DNA of 64,000 nt from Prevotellaceae bacterium (lineage in GTDB: Bacteria > Bacteroidota > Bacteroidia > Bacteroidales > Muribaculaceae). The notes under the pieces are model-generated. The model was not told where the DNA came from. It made no database searches and worked only from the letters and a program-made list of their open reading frames with translations. This document shows positions 54,665-64,000 of the stretch, in pieces; positions within the stretch are counted from its first letter, which is position 1; each line of letters begins with the position of its first letter. Both the position numbers and the translations under genes were made by a program. The stretch spans positions 1 to 64,000 of the forward strand of contig JAETNS010000007.1 of assembly GCA_021772015.1 (NCBI GenBank), given 5' to 3'.

Positions 54665-57052
54665 TCAACGCAGCGGCTCATAGACCCGTTCACCGATTTT
54701 GGTCGCGAGATCCGCGCAGAACTGCTGCCACTGGCGCTGCTGTCCCATCAGCTCCAATATCGCGTCAAGATCGTAATCGGGCTGTTGCTGCATCTGCTGT
54801 ATTTTCTGTGACAAGTCATAGAAGAAACAACGGGCTATGTCATATTTCAATTCCAATAATGCGCGTGGGACAAGCTCGTCAAGACGGTCTTCCTCTGTTT
54901 CCACTTTCGTGTTGTTCTTGAAATAGATCTTGCTTAGTTGATGGCGGTCAACGACAAGGTCTGTGGCGACATTGCGTATGACATCGTCGGGATGAGACAA
55001 GAGCCGACGTTGGAAGAATCCTCTGGAGAACTCTACAAGTGAACGTCCATACGCCTCCTCCACCCTCTCTTTCAACAACACCTCCCGTTGTCGGATCTCT
55101 TCAAGGGTAGAAGCGTCACGGGCAATGGCCTCCACCCCTTCTTTCATGCTGCGCTCCTTCTCCACGGCTGCCTCCTCAAGGAAAGCGGCATAGTCCTGAT
55201 CCCAGAATTGAACACGCGTCTCCATCGCACATTCGTAGACCTTAAGCAAATCGGGATTCTCAAAGGTCAGCCCATCCTGCTCAAGATCCTCGGCAACATA
55301 ATCGATCACCTTTATGAGTCTGCCGGACTCGTCGGTGCCGTAATCCTCACCCAAGTCAAGCATCCCGTACTTCAAGACAAGTCGTAGAAGCGACCTCTCC
55401 TGGGGAGCAAGTATCATGGCGCGATGACTCCGGCCGGTCTTGCCGATGAAAGCAGAATAATCGGCCTCGGTAAGACCGTCGCCTTGGCTCATAGCGGCAT
55501 CTGCGGAGCGTGGTTCCTGCGTAGAGACAGAAGGCTTGTCAGTCGTCCCCGTATTTGCCGGAAGTACATTTCCCGCATCCGACGTTCCTACATTCTCTTC
55601 CGCATGACTGTCAATCGGAGGCTCCACGGGAGGAAAGTCATTGCCATTCTCTCCGGAGCGAATACCTCCGGGGGGATTATCCACACTGTCACGAGCCGCC
55701 TGACGGCGCGCCTCCTCCGCCTGTTGCTCAATGCGCTTGGTCCTGGCTACAGCCACCTGACGGGTCAGCAACGCCTCATCCATAGCGAACCGCTGTGAAC
55801 ACTCCCGGATGTACACATTACGGGTGATCTCATCGGGAATCACGGCAATCGACCTGACAATATCAGCCACCGCTCTGGCCCGGGCTATCGGATCATTGGC
55901 AGTGTCTTTCAACAATATATCCGTCTTGAACCGGATAAAATCGACCTCATTCTCAGCCAGATATTTCTCTACCTCTTCCGTCGTATGGTTCTGGGCGAAT
56001 GAGTCAGGATCATCTCCTTGCGGGAGCAGGCAGACCTTTATGTTCAATCCTTCGGCAAGAAGCAGATCGATACCTCGCAGGGAAGCCTTGATACCCGCAG
56101 GATCGGAGTCATATATGACGGTCACATTCTCGGTGAACCGATGGATAAGCCTTACCTGCCCGGTTGTCAGAGATGTCCCGGAAGAGGCCACCACATTCTC
56201 GATTCCGCTCTGGCTCATGGATATGACATCCATGTAGCCCTCCACAAGTATGCATTTATTGTTCCTTACGATCGACTGCTTCGCCTGATAAAGCCCGTAA
56301 AGTTCCCGGCTCTTGGAATATATCAGGCTCTCGGGCGAATTGACATATTTTGCGAGCTTCTTGTCATTGGTCAGAATACGGCCGCCGAAAGCCACCACTT
56401 TGCCTGCGATCGTGAAAACGGGATAAATGACCCTGCCTCGGAAGCGATCGCGTAACTCACCCCTGTCGGTAGCAAACGAAAGGCCGGTCTTTTCAAGAGC
56501 CTCACGGCTGTACCCGGCTTTCAGGGCCGCCTGAGCCAGATCGTCGCGTTTGTCAAGGGCGAAGCCAAGATGAAACCGGGCGACAGCCGCGTCATTGATC
56601 CCGCGATGACGGAAATAGCTCAGACCTACCTCACGTCCCTCCTCGGTGGAGACCATACGATCCTCGAAATGCTTCATCGCGAATTCGTTGAGCGAGAGCA
56701 GCGTCTGACGCTCCCCTTGTTGGCGACGCTCCTCGTCGGTCAACTCATGTTCCTTGATCTCGATATGATATTTACGGGCAAGGTAACGAAGAGCTTCCCA
56801 ATAGGTCATCTGCTCATGCTCCATGATGAAGTTGACCGGACTACCCCCTTTGCCGCAACTGAAACATTTGCATATTCCCTTGGCCGGAGAGACAGAGAAG
56901 GATGGTGTACGCTCATTGTGAAACGGACACAGCCCTATGTAATTCGCTCCCCGTCGTTTCAGACTCACGAAGTCAGACACCACCTCTACAATATTGGCGG
57001 TATCGATAATTCTTTGTACGGTCTCGCGGTCTATGACAGATTTTTTCATCAT
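54665..57052 (-). CDS. dnaG: DNA primase DnaG with long linker
   Basis: Makes RNA primers at the replication fork with DnaB. The 795-residue protein starts with the CHC2 zinc-binding domain (Cys42, His45, Cys63, Cys66), then the RNA-polymerase domain with Toprim segment CILVEGYMDVISM near residue 265 and YDSDPAGIKAS near residue 315. Between about residues 440 and 540 lies a low-complexity, acidic and Pro-rich linker that is absent from shorter primases. The C-terminal helicase-binding region follows. The -7 promoter box is only 4 bases from the start codon. Confidence 0.95.
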   Translation of the reverse strand: MMKKSVIDRETVQRIIDTANIVEVVSDFVSLKRRGANYIGLCPFHNERTPSFSVSPAKGICKCFSCGKGGSPVNFIMEHEQMTYWEALRYLARKYHIEIKEHELTDEERRQQGERQTLLSLNEFAMKHFEDRMVSTEEGREVGLSYFRHRGINDAAVARFHLGFALDKRDDLAQAALKAGYSREALEKTGLSFATDRGELRDRFRGRVIYPVFTIAGKVVAFGGRILTNDKKLAKYVNSPESLIYSKSRELYGLYQAKQSIVRNNKCILVEGYMDVISMSQSGIENVVASSGTSLTTGQVRLIHRFTENVTVIYDSDPAGIKASLRGIDLLLAEGLNIKVCLLPQGDDPDSFAQNHTTEEVEKYLAENEVDFIRFKTDILLKDTANDPIARARAVADIVRSIAVIPDEITRNVYIRECSQRFAMDEALLTRQVAVARTKRIEQQAEEARRQAARDSVDNPPGGIRSGENGNDFPPVEPPIDSHAEENVGTSDAGNVLPANTGTTDKPSVSTQEPRSADAAMSQGDGLTEADYSAFIGKTGRSHRAMILAPQERSLLRLVLKYGMLDLGEDYGTDESGRLIKVIDYVAEDLEQDGLTFENPDLLKVYECAMETRVQFWDQDYAAFLEEAAVEKERSMKEGVEAIARDASTLEEIRQREVLLKERVEEAYGRSLVEFSRGFFQRRLLSHPDDVIRNVATDLVVDRHQLSKIYFKNNTKVETEEDRLDELVPRALLELKYDIARCFFYDLSQKIQQMQQQPDYDLDAILELMGQQRQWQQFCADLATKIGERVYEPLR

Positions 57053-57056
57053 ATTG

Positions 57057-57064
57057 CAAAGTTA
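57057..57064 (-). promoter_or_regulatory. Promoter -7 box for dnaG, nearly leaderless
   Basis: TAACTTTG on the minus strand ends 4 bases before ATG 57052, which is followed at once by a second ATG at 57049. A transcript from this box would start at or near the start codon. No good -33 TTTG is seen. Confidence 0.55.
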
Positions 57065-57230
57065 CGCTTTTTCCAAACAAGCCGTAAAGCGTCAAATGTT
57101 AAAAATTCATCTGTGAATCAAACGTCAAAGCTTGTGAGGATGTTATAAATACGATAGCGGTGACGTAGAGTGGAATGTTCACTTGAAACCGCCTTGACAC
57201 GTTTTCAACTGAAACATTAGCCCCGGATAA

Positions 57231-58658
57231 ATGAAATTCCCGATTGAACGACTGACAGTCACCGCATTGGCGGTAATTCTCACAATAACGACCTCGCATG
57301 ATATCCTGGCCGACGAACCTCTGACAACTGACAGCCTGCCGGCCGCATGGTCATATACTCCTGAGAACCTCCAGGAGATACCCGGAGGGGAATCAGACCA
57401 TTGGTGGAGGCAATTCTCCGACCCGTTGCTCGACTCCCTGATAGTGCTGGGAGTCGAGCGCAACTATGACCTGCGTCTTGCCCAACGACGACAGGAAATA
57501 GCCCGCGCGGCAATGAACCAGGCTCGTTCAGGCTGGTTTCCGACAATAGGCCTGTCGGCAGGGTGGAACGCCGAAAAAAGCTCCGGGGCAACCGGGCGCG
57601 GAGCGACAGTCTCCGTCCCATCGGAATCTTATTTCAACGCCGGACTCAACGCGAGCTGGGAAATAGACATCTTCGGCAAGGTGGCCGCCGGAGTCAAGGC
57701 AAAAAAAGCACAGTACAACGCGAGCAGGGCGGAATATGCAGGTTCGATGGTCTCGATGACAGCCCAGATCGCCTCGACATATTTCACACTCAGAAGCCAG
57801 CAGAGGTTATTGCAGGTAGCCCAAGCCCACTGTGAGAGCCAGATGAAGATCGTAAAGATCGCCCAGGCGAGATTCGAGGCCATGCTTGCCTCAAAGCTCG
57901 ATGTCGCCGAAGCGTGGCAGACATATTATTCTACAGCCGCCTCGATACCCATGCTTGAAAACGCCATAAAGGCATCTGTCAATTCCCTTGGAATACTTGT
58001 CGGGGAATTCCCTCCCGAAGCGGCCAGAATGCTCGCCGAACCGGGGCCGTTGCCTAACTGGAAAAGCTCGGTGTCGGCCGGAGTCCCGGCTGATCTGCTT
58101 CGCCGCCGTCCTGACATCGTGGAGGCTGAAATGCAATTGGCCGCAGCAGCAGCCCAAGTCGGGATCGCCAAGAAAGATTTCCTGCCGACATTGACCATAG
58201 AAGGGAACGTCGGCACTGCCTCACGCAGGCTCGGCGATCTGTTTTCCGGCCACTCATTCACATGGTCAGTCGCCCCTACCCTTTCCTGGACAATTTTTGA
58301 CGGCTTCGCCCGGAAATACCAGCTCGTATCGGCCCGCGAACAGATGCAGTCGGCCATCGACAGCTACAACCTGTCGGTGCTTAACGCTGTCGGCGAGACC
58401 GAGAACGCCCTGTCTTCCTATGACGCGTCGCTGCGACATATCGATCTTGTCGAGAAACTGTGTGTGCAAAACGAGGAAGCCCTGCGTCTCGCTGTCGAAC
58501 GTTACAAAGACTCTCTCTCCCCCATGACCGATGTCGTCAACGCCCAGCTCAATGCCTTGTCCGGTGAAAGTGAACTGGTCCAGGCTCAGGCTTCGGCCTT
58601 GAACTCCCTTGTCTCGCTATACGAAGCCCTCGGAGGAGGAATAAACCCGATCGACTGA
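57231..58658 (+). CDS. TolC-like outer-membrane efflux protein (NodT type)
   Basis: Outer-membrane channel of a tripartite RND pump. The 475-residue protein has a signal peptide (residues 1-27) and two TolC repeats; the hallmark segments are WWRQFSDPLLDSLI, ASWEIDIFGKVAAGVKAKKA, ADLLRRRPDIVEAE and LSWTIFDGFARK. No lipoprotein Cys is apparent. It is the first of three genes; the adaptor gene follows after 37 bases. Confidence 0.92.
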   Translation: MKFPIERLTVTALAVILTITTSHDILADEPLTTDSLPAAWSYTPENLQEIPGGESDHWWRQFSDPLLDSLIVLGVERNYDLRLAQRRQEIARAAMNQARSGWFPTIGLSAGWNAEKSSGATGRGATVSVPSESYFNAGLNASWEIDIFGKVAAGVKAKKAQYNASRAEYAGSMVSMTAQIASTYFTLRSQQRLLQVAQAHCESQMKIVKIAQARFEAMLASKLDVAEAWQTYYSTAASIPMLENAIKASVNSLGILVGEFPPEAARMLAEPGPLPNWKSSVSAGVPADLLRRRPDIVEAEMQLAAAAAQVGIAKKDFLPTLTIEGNVGTASRRLGDLFSGHSFTWSVAPTLSWTIFDGFARKYQLVSAREQMQSAIDSYNLSVLNAVGETENALSSYDASLRHIDLVEKLCVQNEEALRLAVERYKDSLSPMTDVVNAQLNALSGESELVQAQASALNSLVSLYEALGGGINPID

Positions 58659-58695
58659 CATCCAACAATTAACCACCCTGATAAAACATACCACG

Positions 58696-59814
58696 ATGAA
58701 AAGGTACCAGATGATACTGCCGATATCCTGCTCTGTAATGATACTTGTCGGACTCCTCCCCGGCTGCAAGAAAAAGACCGCCTCCGAAACGGAGGAAGTG
58801 CCTGAGGTTTCGGTCACCACTCCGATGACCGACTCGGTGGTCCTCACGCAATCCTATCCGGCGACCCTGTCGGCCACGCAGTCAGCCGATGTGGTGGCCC
58901 GCGTCAACGGCCAGGTTACGGGAATACTTTTCACAGAGGGGGATTTCGTAAAAGCGGGCCAGCCGCTGTTCTCGATAGAGTCTACCACCTATCGCGAACA
59001 AGTCAATGAAGCACAGGCCGCATTGGAGACTGCCCTGGCCGAAAACGAATACGCTTCACGCCAGAGCGAGGCAATGAAAAAAGCCCTTGAGGCCGATGCG
59101 GTCTCCAAGATGGATGTGATACAGGCCGAAAGCAATCTTCGCCAGAGCGAGGCAGCCATCAAGCGAGCGCGGGCTCAGCTTGAAACCGCCAGGACAATGC
59201 TCGGATATTGCACCGTGCGCGCGCCATTCTCGGGCCTCATATCAGAAACGACCTTGAGCACCGGAGCTTACGTCGCCGGCGAGGGTGCACCTGTCACGCT
59301 TGCCACCATCTATGCCGACAAAACCCTGTATGTGATGTTCTCTGTCAGCACGGAGCGTTACATGCAGATCAAAGACACATCCGCAGGCAAAAAACTCGAC
59401 CTCAACCATATACCGGTGATCTTCGGTGACACGATCGCCACCACATATTACGGCAAGCTCGACTATGTCGCCCCGGATGTCAGCAAATCTACTGGGACAG
59501 TCACTCTGCGCCTTATTCTCGACAACAACAAGGGGGAATTGCGCGACGGCATGTTCGCCACAGTCAAGCTGCCTTACGCAACCGCTCCCAAAGCGTTGCT
59601 TGTAAAGGACGCGTCGATCAGCACCGACCAGCTCGGCAAGTACCTGTACACGGTCAATGACTCCGACAAGATCGTATACACGCCAATAGAGGTCGGCGAC
59701 TTGTATCAGGACACACTGCGGATTGTGACGAAAGGCTTGAAACCCAATGACCGCTATGTGACGACAGCCATGATGAAAGTGCGCGACGGTATGAAAGTCA
59801 AGCCTGTAAGATAA
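58696..59814 (+). CDS. RND efflux periplasmic adaptor (AcrA-like lipoprotein)
   Basis: Membrane-fusion protein linking pump and outer channel. A lipoprotein signal ends at Cys24 (LLPGCKKK). Then come the half-lipoyl motif with VVARVNGQVTGIL, a helical hairpin (about residues 90-155), the second lipoyl half (YCTVRAPFSGLISETTLSTGAYV) and beta-barrel domains. At 372 residues it is typical. It lies 44 bases before the pump gene. Confidence 0.93.
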   Translation: MKRYQMILPISCSVMILVGLLPGCKKKTASETEEVPEVSVTTPMTDSVVLTQSYPATLSATQSADVVARVNGQVTGILFTEGDFVKAGQPLFSIESTTYREQVNEAQAALETALAENEYASRQSEAMKKALEADAVSKMDVIQAESNLRQSEAAIKRARAQLETARTMLGYCTVRAPFSGLISETTLSTGAYVAGEGAPVTLATIYADKTLYVMFSVSTERYMQIKDTSAGKKLDLNHIPVIFGDTIATTYYGKLDYVAPDVSKSTGTVTLRLILDNNKGELRDGMFATVKLPYATAPKALLVKDASISTDQLGKYLYTVNDSDKIVYTPIEVGDLYQDTLRIVTKGLKPNDRYVTTAMMKVRDGMKVKPVR

Positions 59815-59858
59815 GACAACCGCCACAACCTTAGTAAACTAATTTTGAACCGGTTACT

Positions 59859-62800
59859 ATGTTCTCAAGATTTTTCATCGACCGCCCGATATTCGCGACG
59901 GTGCTTGCCATAATAATGATCATCGCGGGAGTGATAACCGTGAAGACCCTCCCTATCGCCCAATATCCCGACATCACCCCGCCCACAGTGATGGTCAGGG
60001 CGACATATCCCGGAGCCGACGCGAAGACTGTCGCCGAAACCGTAGGAGTACCTATCGAACAGAGCGTAAACGGTGTGGAGGGGATGATGTATATGAGTTC
60101 AAATTCAGGCTCAGACGGATCATACAGCCTCACGATCACATTCCAGAACGGGGTGGATGTAGATGATGCAACCATCAAAGTGCAGAATCTTGTGAACCAG
60201 GCAGAGCCACAATTGCCGTCGGCTGTCACCCAGCAGGGAGTCGACGTGATGTCGGAATCCACCAGCATCCTCCTCTTTGTCGCCCTCCAGGGTGATGAGC
60301 GTTACGACGCTCTGTACCTGACCAACTACGCCCAGCTCCATATAGTCGATGCGTTGAGCCGTCTCGAAGGGGTCGGGGGCGCGAACGCGTTCGGAGGCGG
60401 AGATTATTCAATGAGGGTATGGCTCGATCCTGACGCGATGCTGGCCCGGGGGATAACACCGGCCGATGTGGTCTCCGCGATCGAGGCTCAGAACATGGAG
60501 GTTTCCGCCGGAGCAGTCGGCGCTCCCCCCGCCTCCACACCTGCGGCATTCCAGTTCACACTCTCCTCTCCCGGCCGTCTGACGACAGCCGAGGAGTTCG
60601 GCAATATCATTCTCCGTAGTGGAGCCAACGGAGCGTTGCTGCGCCTTAAGGATGTCGCCAAAGTGGAACTGGGCAGCAATTCCTACACCAACATCAGCCG
60701 CGTCTCCGGCCGTCCGGCAGGGCTTATAGGCATATACCAACGTCCGCAGGCAAACGCCCTGCAAGTCGCCGGAGAAGTAGAGAAACAGCTCGAGGCATTA
60801 GAGCCGTATTTCCCTCCGGGCGTACATTACAGAGTGTTGATGAACACCACCGATTTCATCTCCGCCTCGGTCGACGAGGTGCTGGTGACATTCGTGGAAA
60901 CCACCTTGATCGTAATGGTCGTCATCCTGTTCTTCCTGCAGAGCTGGAGAGCGGTCATAATCCCGATGATAACAATCCCTGTGTCGCTCATAGCGACATT
61001 CGCCGTGATGAAACTGATGGGCTTCACACTCAACACACTGACACTGTTCGGGCTTGTGCTGGCGATCGCCATAGTGGTTGATGACGCGATAGTGGTGGTG
61101 GAGGACTGCGCCCGTCTGGTTCAGGATGGCACCCTCTCTCCACGCGAGGCTGCCCGCAAAGCTATGGTCGAATTGCAAGGCCCTATCGTCGGGGAGGTGC
61201 TCGTGCTATTGTCGGTATTCATCCCTACAGCATTTATTTCGGGTATCACCGGTGAACTGTACAAACAGTTCGCCCTCACGATCGCCGTGTCGACAGCCTT
61301 CTCGGGCTTCAACGCCCTTACTTTCACCCCCGCGATGTGTGCCCTGTTCCTCCGTAAAAGAGAGGGACAGACCAAATTTTTCCTGTTCCGATGGTGGAAT
61401 ACCGGCTGGGGAAAGGCCGTAAAGCTGTATACCGATATGATCGGCAGACTGCTGAAACGTCCGTGGGTCGCCATCGGGATCTACGCAGCCCTCTGCCTCG
61501 TGGCATTCTATGGTTTCGCGAAATGGCCGACAAGTTACATTCCGGAAGAAGACATGGGATATTTCATGGCCTCTGTACAGTTGCCGACAGGAGCTTCACT
61601 TGAACGCACTGACAAGATGGTCGCCCAAGTATCTGAAATCATAAAGGATATGCCGGAAGTTGAGGATGTGATCGAGGTATCCGGTTTCTCATTCATGGCC
61701 GGAGGATCGGGAAGCAACCTTGGCTCCATGTTTGTCATGTTGAAGCCCTGGAGCGAACGCAAGGGTAAATCCCATTCAGTAGAGGCGGTGATCGACCGCA
61801 TCAATCAGCGGTGTGCTGCTCTCCAGGAAGGGGTAGTCTTCGCCATCAATCCTCCCGCGATCCCCGGACTTGGTGCTACTTCCGGGCTGGCGATGCAGCT
61901 GCTTGACATAAACTCCAAGGGAGCGGCGCAGATGGCCACGGCTCTGCGCGACATCGAGGAGGCCGCCGAAAAAGATCCCCGCATAGCGTCGGTGCAGTCG
62001 CTCTATGAGGGTGTAGTCCCCCAGTACAGCATCATAATGCAACGCGACCGTATCGAGATGCTCGGCATAAATCTTGACGCGGTTTATTCAACGCTAAGCA
62101 GCTATATCGGGGGTTCTTATGTAAATGATTTCGTCAAATTCGGGAATGTCTACCAGGTAAATATCGGATCAACCGACGCTGCCCGGGGAAATATCGCCGA
62201 TGTGCTGAAACTGTCGGTCCGCAACGACAAGGGCGACATGGTGCCTTTCTCGGCGTTCGCCTCGATAAAACCGGTCATGGGTTCCGCCTCGATAAGCCGT
62301 TACAACATGTATGAGACGGCGGCTTTGACAGCCAATCCTGCCCATGGTGTCAGCTCGTCGGAGGGTATAAAAGCCATGGAGGAGATCGTCAAGAAAGCGA
62401 CCGGCGACAGTTACGGCTACGCCTGGACCGGCGAGGCTTATCAGGAGAGTCAGGCCGGGACAACGGTAACGACCGTGCTGCTATTCGCCGTCATAATCAC
62501 CATACTTGTCCTTGCGGCCCAGTATGAGAGTTGGACCGATCCGTTGGCCGTCGTGATATCAATGCCTACGGCGATCCTCGGCACAGTCTTCGGTTGTATC
62601 TGTATGAGCCAGTCGATCAGCATCTACACCCAGATCGGCATAATCCTTCTTTTAGGACTGTCGGCCAAGAACGCCATCCTGATTGTCGAATACGCTATGG
62701 ACTACCGCAAACAGGGGATGTCGGTACGCGACGCGGCATACAATGGCGGCATGGTACGTTTCCGTCCTATCATGATGACCGCCCTGGCGTTTGTCTTCGG

Positions 62801-63086
62801 AGTGATGCCGATGTTGTTCGCCACCGGAGCCGGAGCCGCAAGCCGGTTAAGCCTTGGGACAGCGGTTGTGTTCGGAATGGCTATCAACGCGATCATCGGC
62901 ACACTGTTTGTCCCCAACTTCTGGGAACTGTTCCAGAATTTCCAGGAGAAATACCTGTCGAAGCTCTTCGCCGCCGCTGACAAGAGCGACCCGCAGAATG
63001 CCGCAACCTCCGTGAATGCCTCCTCGACAGATCGCACCACAGAGACTTCTAACACAGAGAACTTCCACAATCAGACTCCTGTCTGA
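59859..63086 (+). CDS. RND multidrug efflux pump (AcrB/HAE1 type)
   Basis: Proton-driven inner-membrane pump of 1075 residues. It starts [18 protein letters not shown] and [15 protein letters not shown] [15 protein letters not shown] occurs as [14 protein letters not shown]. The proton-relay Asp pair is in [14 protein letters not shown] in helix 4 and the second-half motif [14 protein letters not shown] is present. Two large periplasmic loops flank the middle. It closes the OMF-MFP-RND operon; the outer-channel gene being first is common in Bacteroidetes. The substrate range is unknown. Confidence 0.95.
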   Translation: MFSRFFIDRPIFATVLAIIMIIAGVITVKTLPIAQYPDITPPTVMVRATYPGADAKTVAETVGVPIEQSVNGVEGMMYMSSNSGSDGSYSLTITFQNGVDVDDATIKVQNLVNQAEPQLPSAVTQQGVDVMSESTSILLFVALQGDERYDALYLTNYAQLHIVDALSRLEGVGGANAFGGGDYSMRVWLDPDAMLARGITPADVVSAIEAQNMEVSAGAVGAPPASTPAAFQFTLSSPGRLTTAEEFGNIILRSGANGALLRLKDVAKVELGSNSYTNISRVSGRPAGLIGIYQRPQANALQVAGEVEKQLEALEPYFPPGVHYRVLMNTTDFISASVDEVLVTFVETTLIVMVVILFFLQSWRAVIIPMITIPVSLIATFAVMKLMGFTLNTLTLFGLVLAIAIVVDDAIVVVEDCARLVQDGTLSPREAARKAMVELQGPIVGEVLVLLSVFIPTAFISGITGELYKQFALTIAVSTAFSGFNALTFTPAMCALFLRKREGQTKFFLFRWWNTGWGKAVKLYTDMIGRLLKRPWVAIGIYAALCLVAFYGFAKWPTSYIPEEDMGYFMASVQLPTGASLERTDKMVAQVSEIIKDMPEVEDVIEVSGFSFMAGGSGSNLGSMFVMLKPWSERKGKSHSVEAVIDRINQRCAALQEGVVFAINPPAIPGLGATSGLAMQLLDINSKGAAQMATALRDIEEAAEKDPRIASVQSLYEGVVPQYSIIMQRDRIEMLGINLDAVYSTLSSYIGGSYVNDFVKFGNVYQVNIGSTDAARGNIADVLKLSVRNDKGDMVPFSAFASIKPVMGSASISRYNMYETAALTANPAHGVSSSEGIKAMEEIVKKATGDSYGYAWTGEAYQESQAGTTVTTVLLFAVIITILVLAAQYESWTDPLAVVISMPTAILGTVFGCICMSQSISIYTQIGIILLLGLSAKNAILIVEYAMDYRKQGMSVRDAAYNGGMVRFRPIMMTALAFVFGVMPMLFATGAGAASRLSLGTAVVFGMAINAIIGTLFVPNFWELFQNFQEKYLSKLFAAADKSDPQNAATSVNASSTDRTTETSNTENFHNQTPV

Positions 63087-63115
63087 AACAGCTATCGCCG
63101 TATAGTAGAAAAAGG

Positions 63116-63215
63116 CTCTCGCAGATTACACAGATTACACAGAGGCCATCCGGCTGTCATATTCAATAGAATATTTCCCGGATGGCCTCTGTGTAATCTG
63201 TGTAATCTGTGAGAG
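63116..63215. terminator. Palindromic terminator or repeat with 38-bp arms
   Basis: Arms 63116-63153 and 63178-63215 pair over 38 bases with one mismatch; the 24-base loop holds an inner ATATTC/GAATAT stem. Each arm carries a short tandem repeat of ACAGATTAC. It lies between the convergent RND gene and the next gene, so it should stop transcription both ways. It looks like a member of a dispersed repeat family, which I cannot verify here. Confidence 0.75.
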
Positions 63216-63281
63216 ATCCAATATTTAATCTGCGAGTGCTTTCATGTGACCCGCGAGATACTTGTCATCTGTGAGCTACGA

Positions 63282-64000
63282 TCAGCGGGCAATCGAGACT
63301 TTCTCGACTTTGCTGCCCTGACGGCGGATATAGATTCCGGGCTGATCTGCGTTCACACGAATACCCTGCAGGTTGAAGTATTCAACAGGTGCGTTCTCGT
63401 CGTCAACAATGACGCTCTCAACGCCGGAGACAACATCGCCGTTAGCGTCGATATTCTTCACAATCTCATCTGAATGCTTGTTATCGATAACTGCCTTGGC
63501 ACGGATCTTCAAATAATTGCCCTCTGTCGTAGGAGCGGCTATCTCATACACCACTCCCTCATCGGCAACCTTGTTGGTCCATGTGAAATCATCATCAGCG
63601 GGAACCCTTGCAGCAATCGATGCCGGAACATCCTCGCCATTCTCTTTCACAAGCTTACCCTTTGAATCATACTCTGCAGTCCAGACATGCAACTCTCCCT
63701 TGGTTGACTTGAATGAAACCTTTGTAGCATCGGCCTCAATCTGATCGAAAGTCGGGATCTCAGGCTCGACAGGTGGCATTTCATTCTCTTGGCAATAAAG
63801 GGAAATGGCATTTTGGCCTGATTCTACATAACAGCCAAAGATAGGCCCCGCAGAATTTGCCGCATTAAATCTAAGATATGCCCTTGAGGTCTCAGCTCCA
63901 TCAAGGAATTGAATGATCGCATTGTTTTGCGTTGTCAGTGAAATGGAAACAGACTGAGGCTTGTCCGTCGTCAACAACTTGTTTTTATTAACTACATCCG
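63282..64000 (-). CDS. C-terminal part of a secreted or surface protein (5' end outside window)
   Basis: The minus-strand frame stays open to the window edge, so only the last 238 or so residues are seen. A jelly-roll-like beta region (SLTTQNNAIIQFLDGAETSRAYLRF is cut here for length only) is followed by a fibronectin-like part and the end YFNLQGIRVNADQPGIYIRR. That ending is like the C-terminal sorting or anchoring tails of Bacteroidales surface proteins. Function unknown. Confidence 0.65.
   Translation of the reverse strand, partial: DVVNKNKLLTTDKPQSVSISLTTQNNAIIQFLDGAETSRAYLRFNAANSAGPIFGCYVESGQNAISLYCQENEMPPVEPEIPTFDQIEADATKVSFKSTKGELHVWTAEYDSKGKLVKENGEDVPASIAARVPADDDFTWTNKVADEGVVYEIAAPTTEGNYLKIRAKAVIDNKHSDEIVKNIDANGDVVSGVESVIVDDENAPVEYFNLQGIRVNADQPGIYIRRQGSKVEKVSIAR

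Overview
The window reads as chromosomal DNA of a Bacteroidales gut-type bacterium. Signs seen in the sequence are TAnnTTTG promoter boxes, poor Shine-Dalgarno sequences, a DUF3575/fimbrillin-like cluster, a Porin_10-type outer-membrane protein and SPASM-type radical SAM genes. The fairly GC-rich codon use and the urease locus make a Muribaculaceae-like host my best guess, but that is an inference.

Layout. Positions 1-4000 hold housekeeping genes: ffh (3' end lost at the window edge), panC-panD, recR and a GNAT acetyltransferase. From 15.1 kb down to 4.0 kb on the minus strand lies one long urease locus: ureA, ureB, ureC, ureE, ureF, ureG, ureD, a urea channel, an MFS carrier, and a nickel/cobalt ECF transporter (cbiMN, cbiQ, cbiO). 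It combines urea entry, nickel uptake, metallochaperones and enzyme. A 183-bp inverted-repeat element sits between ureE and ureF. Upstream are folC and a split chromate-transporter pair, then tRNA-Glu(CTC). Positions 18.3-22.8 kb hold a three-gene surface cluster: a DUF3575 outer-membrane protein, a FimB/Mfa2-like lipoprotein and a large beta-helical lipoprotein.

The most interesting region is 22.97-31.83 kb on the minus strand: ten tightly packed genes that look like a biosynthetic cluster for a ribosomally made, post-translationally modified peptide (RiPP). In transcription order they are a lasso-B2-like transglutaminase-fold protease, two paralogous short radical SAM/SPASM enzymes, a PqqD-type leader-binding protein, a 46-residue precursor peptide, an HPr-kinase-like protein, two further radical SAM enzymes, an ABC exporter and a nucleotidyltransferase. 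The precursor was too short for routine gene calling. It has a YxxP leader motif and a 24-residue C-terminal core built only from S, T, L, Y, V and H, with four SLY units and two YTSLY repeats. No lasso cyclase is present, so I read this as a radical-SAM RiPP system with a Tyr-rich substrate.

From 32 to 64 kb the content is mostly core: clpB, a small lipoprotein, an EamA carrier, a LysE exporter, a CBM9-like protein, purH, the rod-shape operon mreB-mreC-mreD-mrdA-rodA, a lipoprotein with a membrane-bound AraC-type regulator, a patatin phospholipase, a GH13 amylase-family enzyme, prs, a putative porin, an MFS efflux carrier, tRNA-Ser(TGA), dnaG, a complete RND efflux operon (OMF-MFP-RND), and the 3' part of a secreted protein cut by the window edge. 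Several long near-perfect inverted repeats serve as terminators between convergent genes. No rRNA, CRISPR array, insertion sequence or prophage was seen, and no gap longer than 300 bases lacks a gene.
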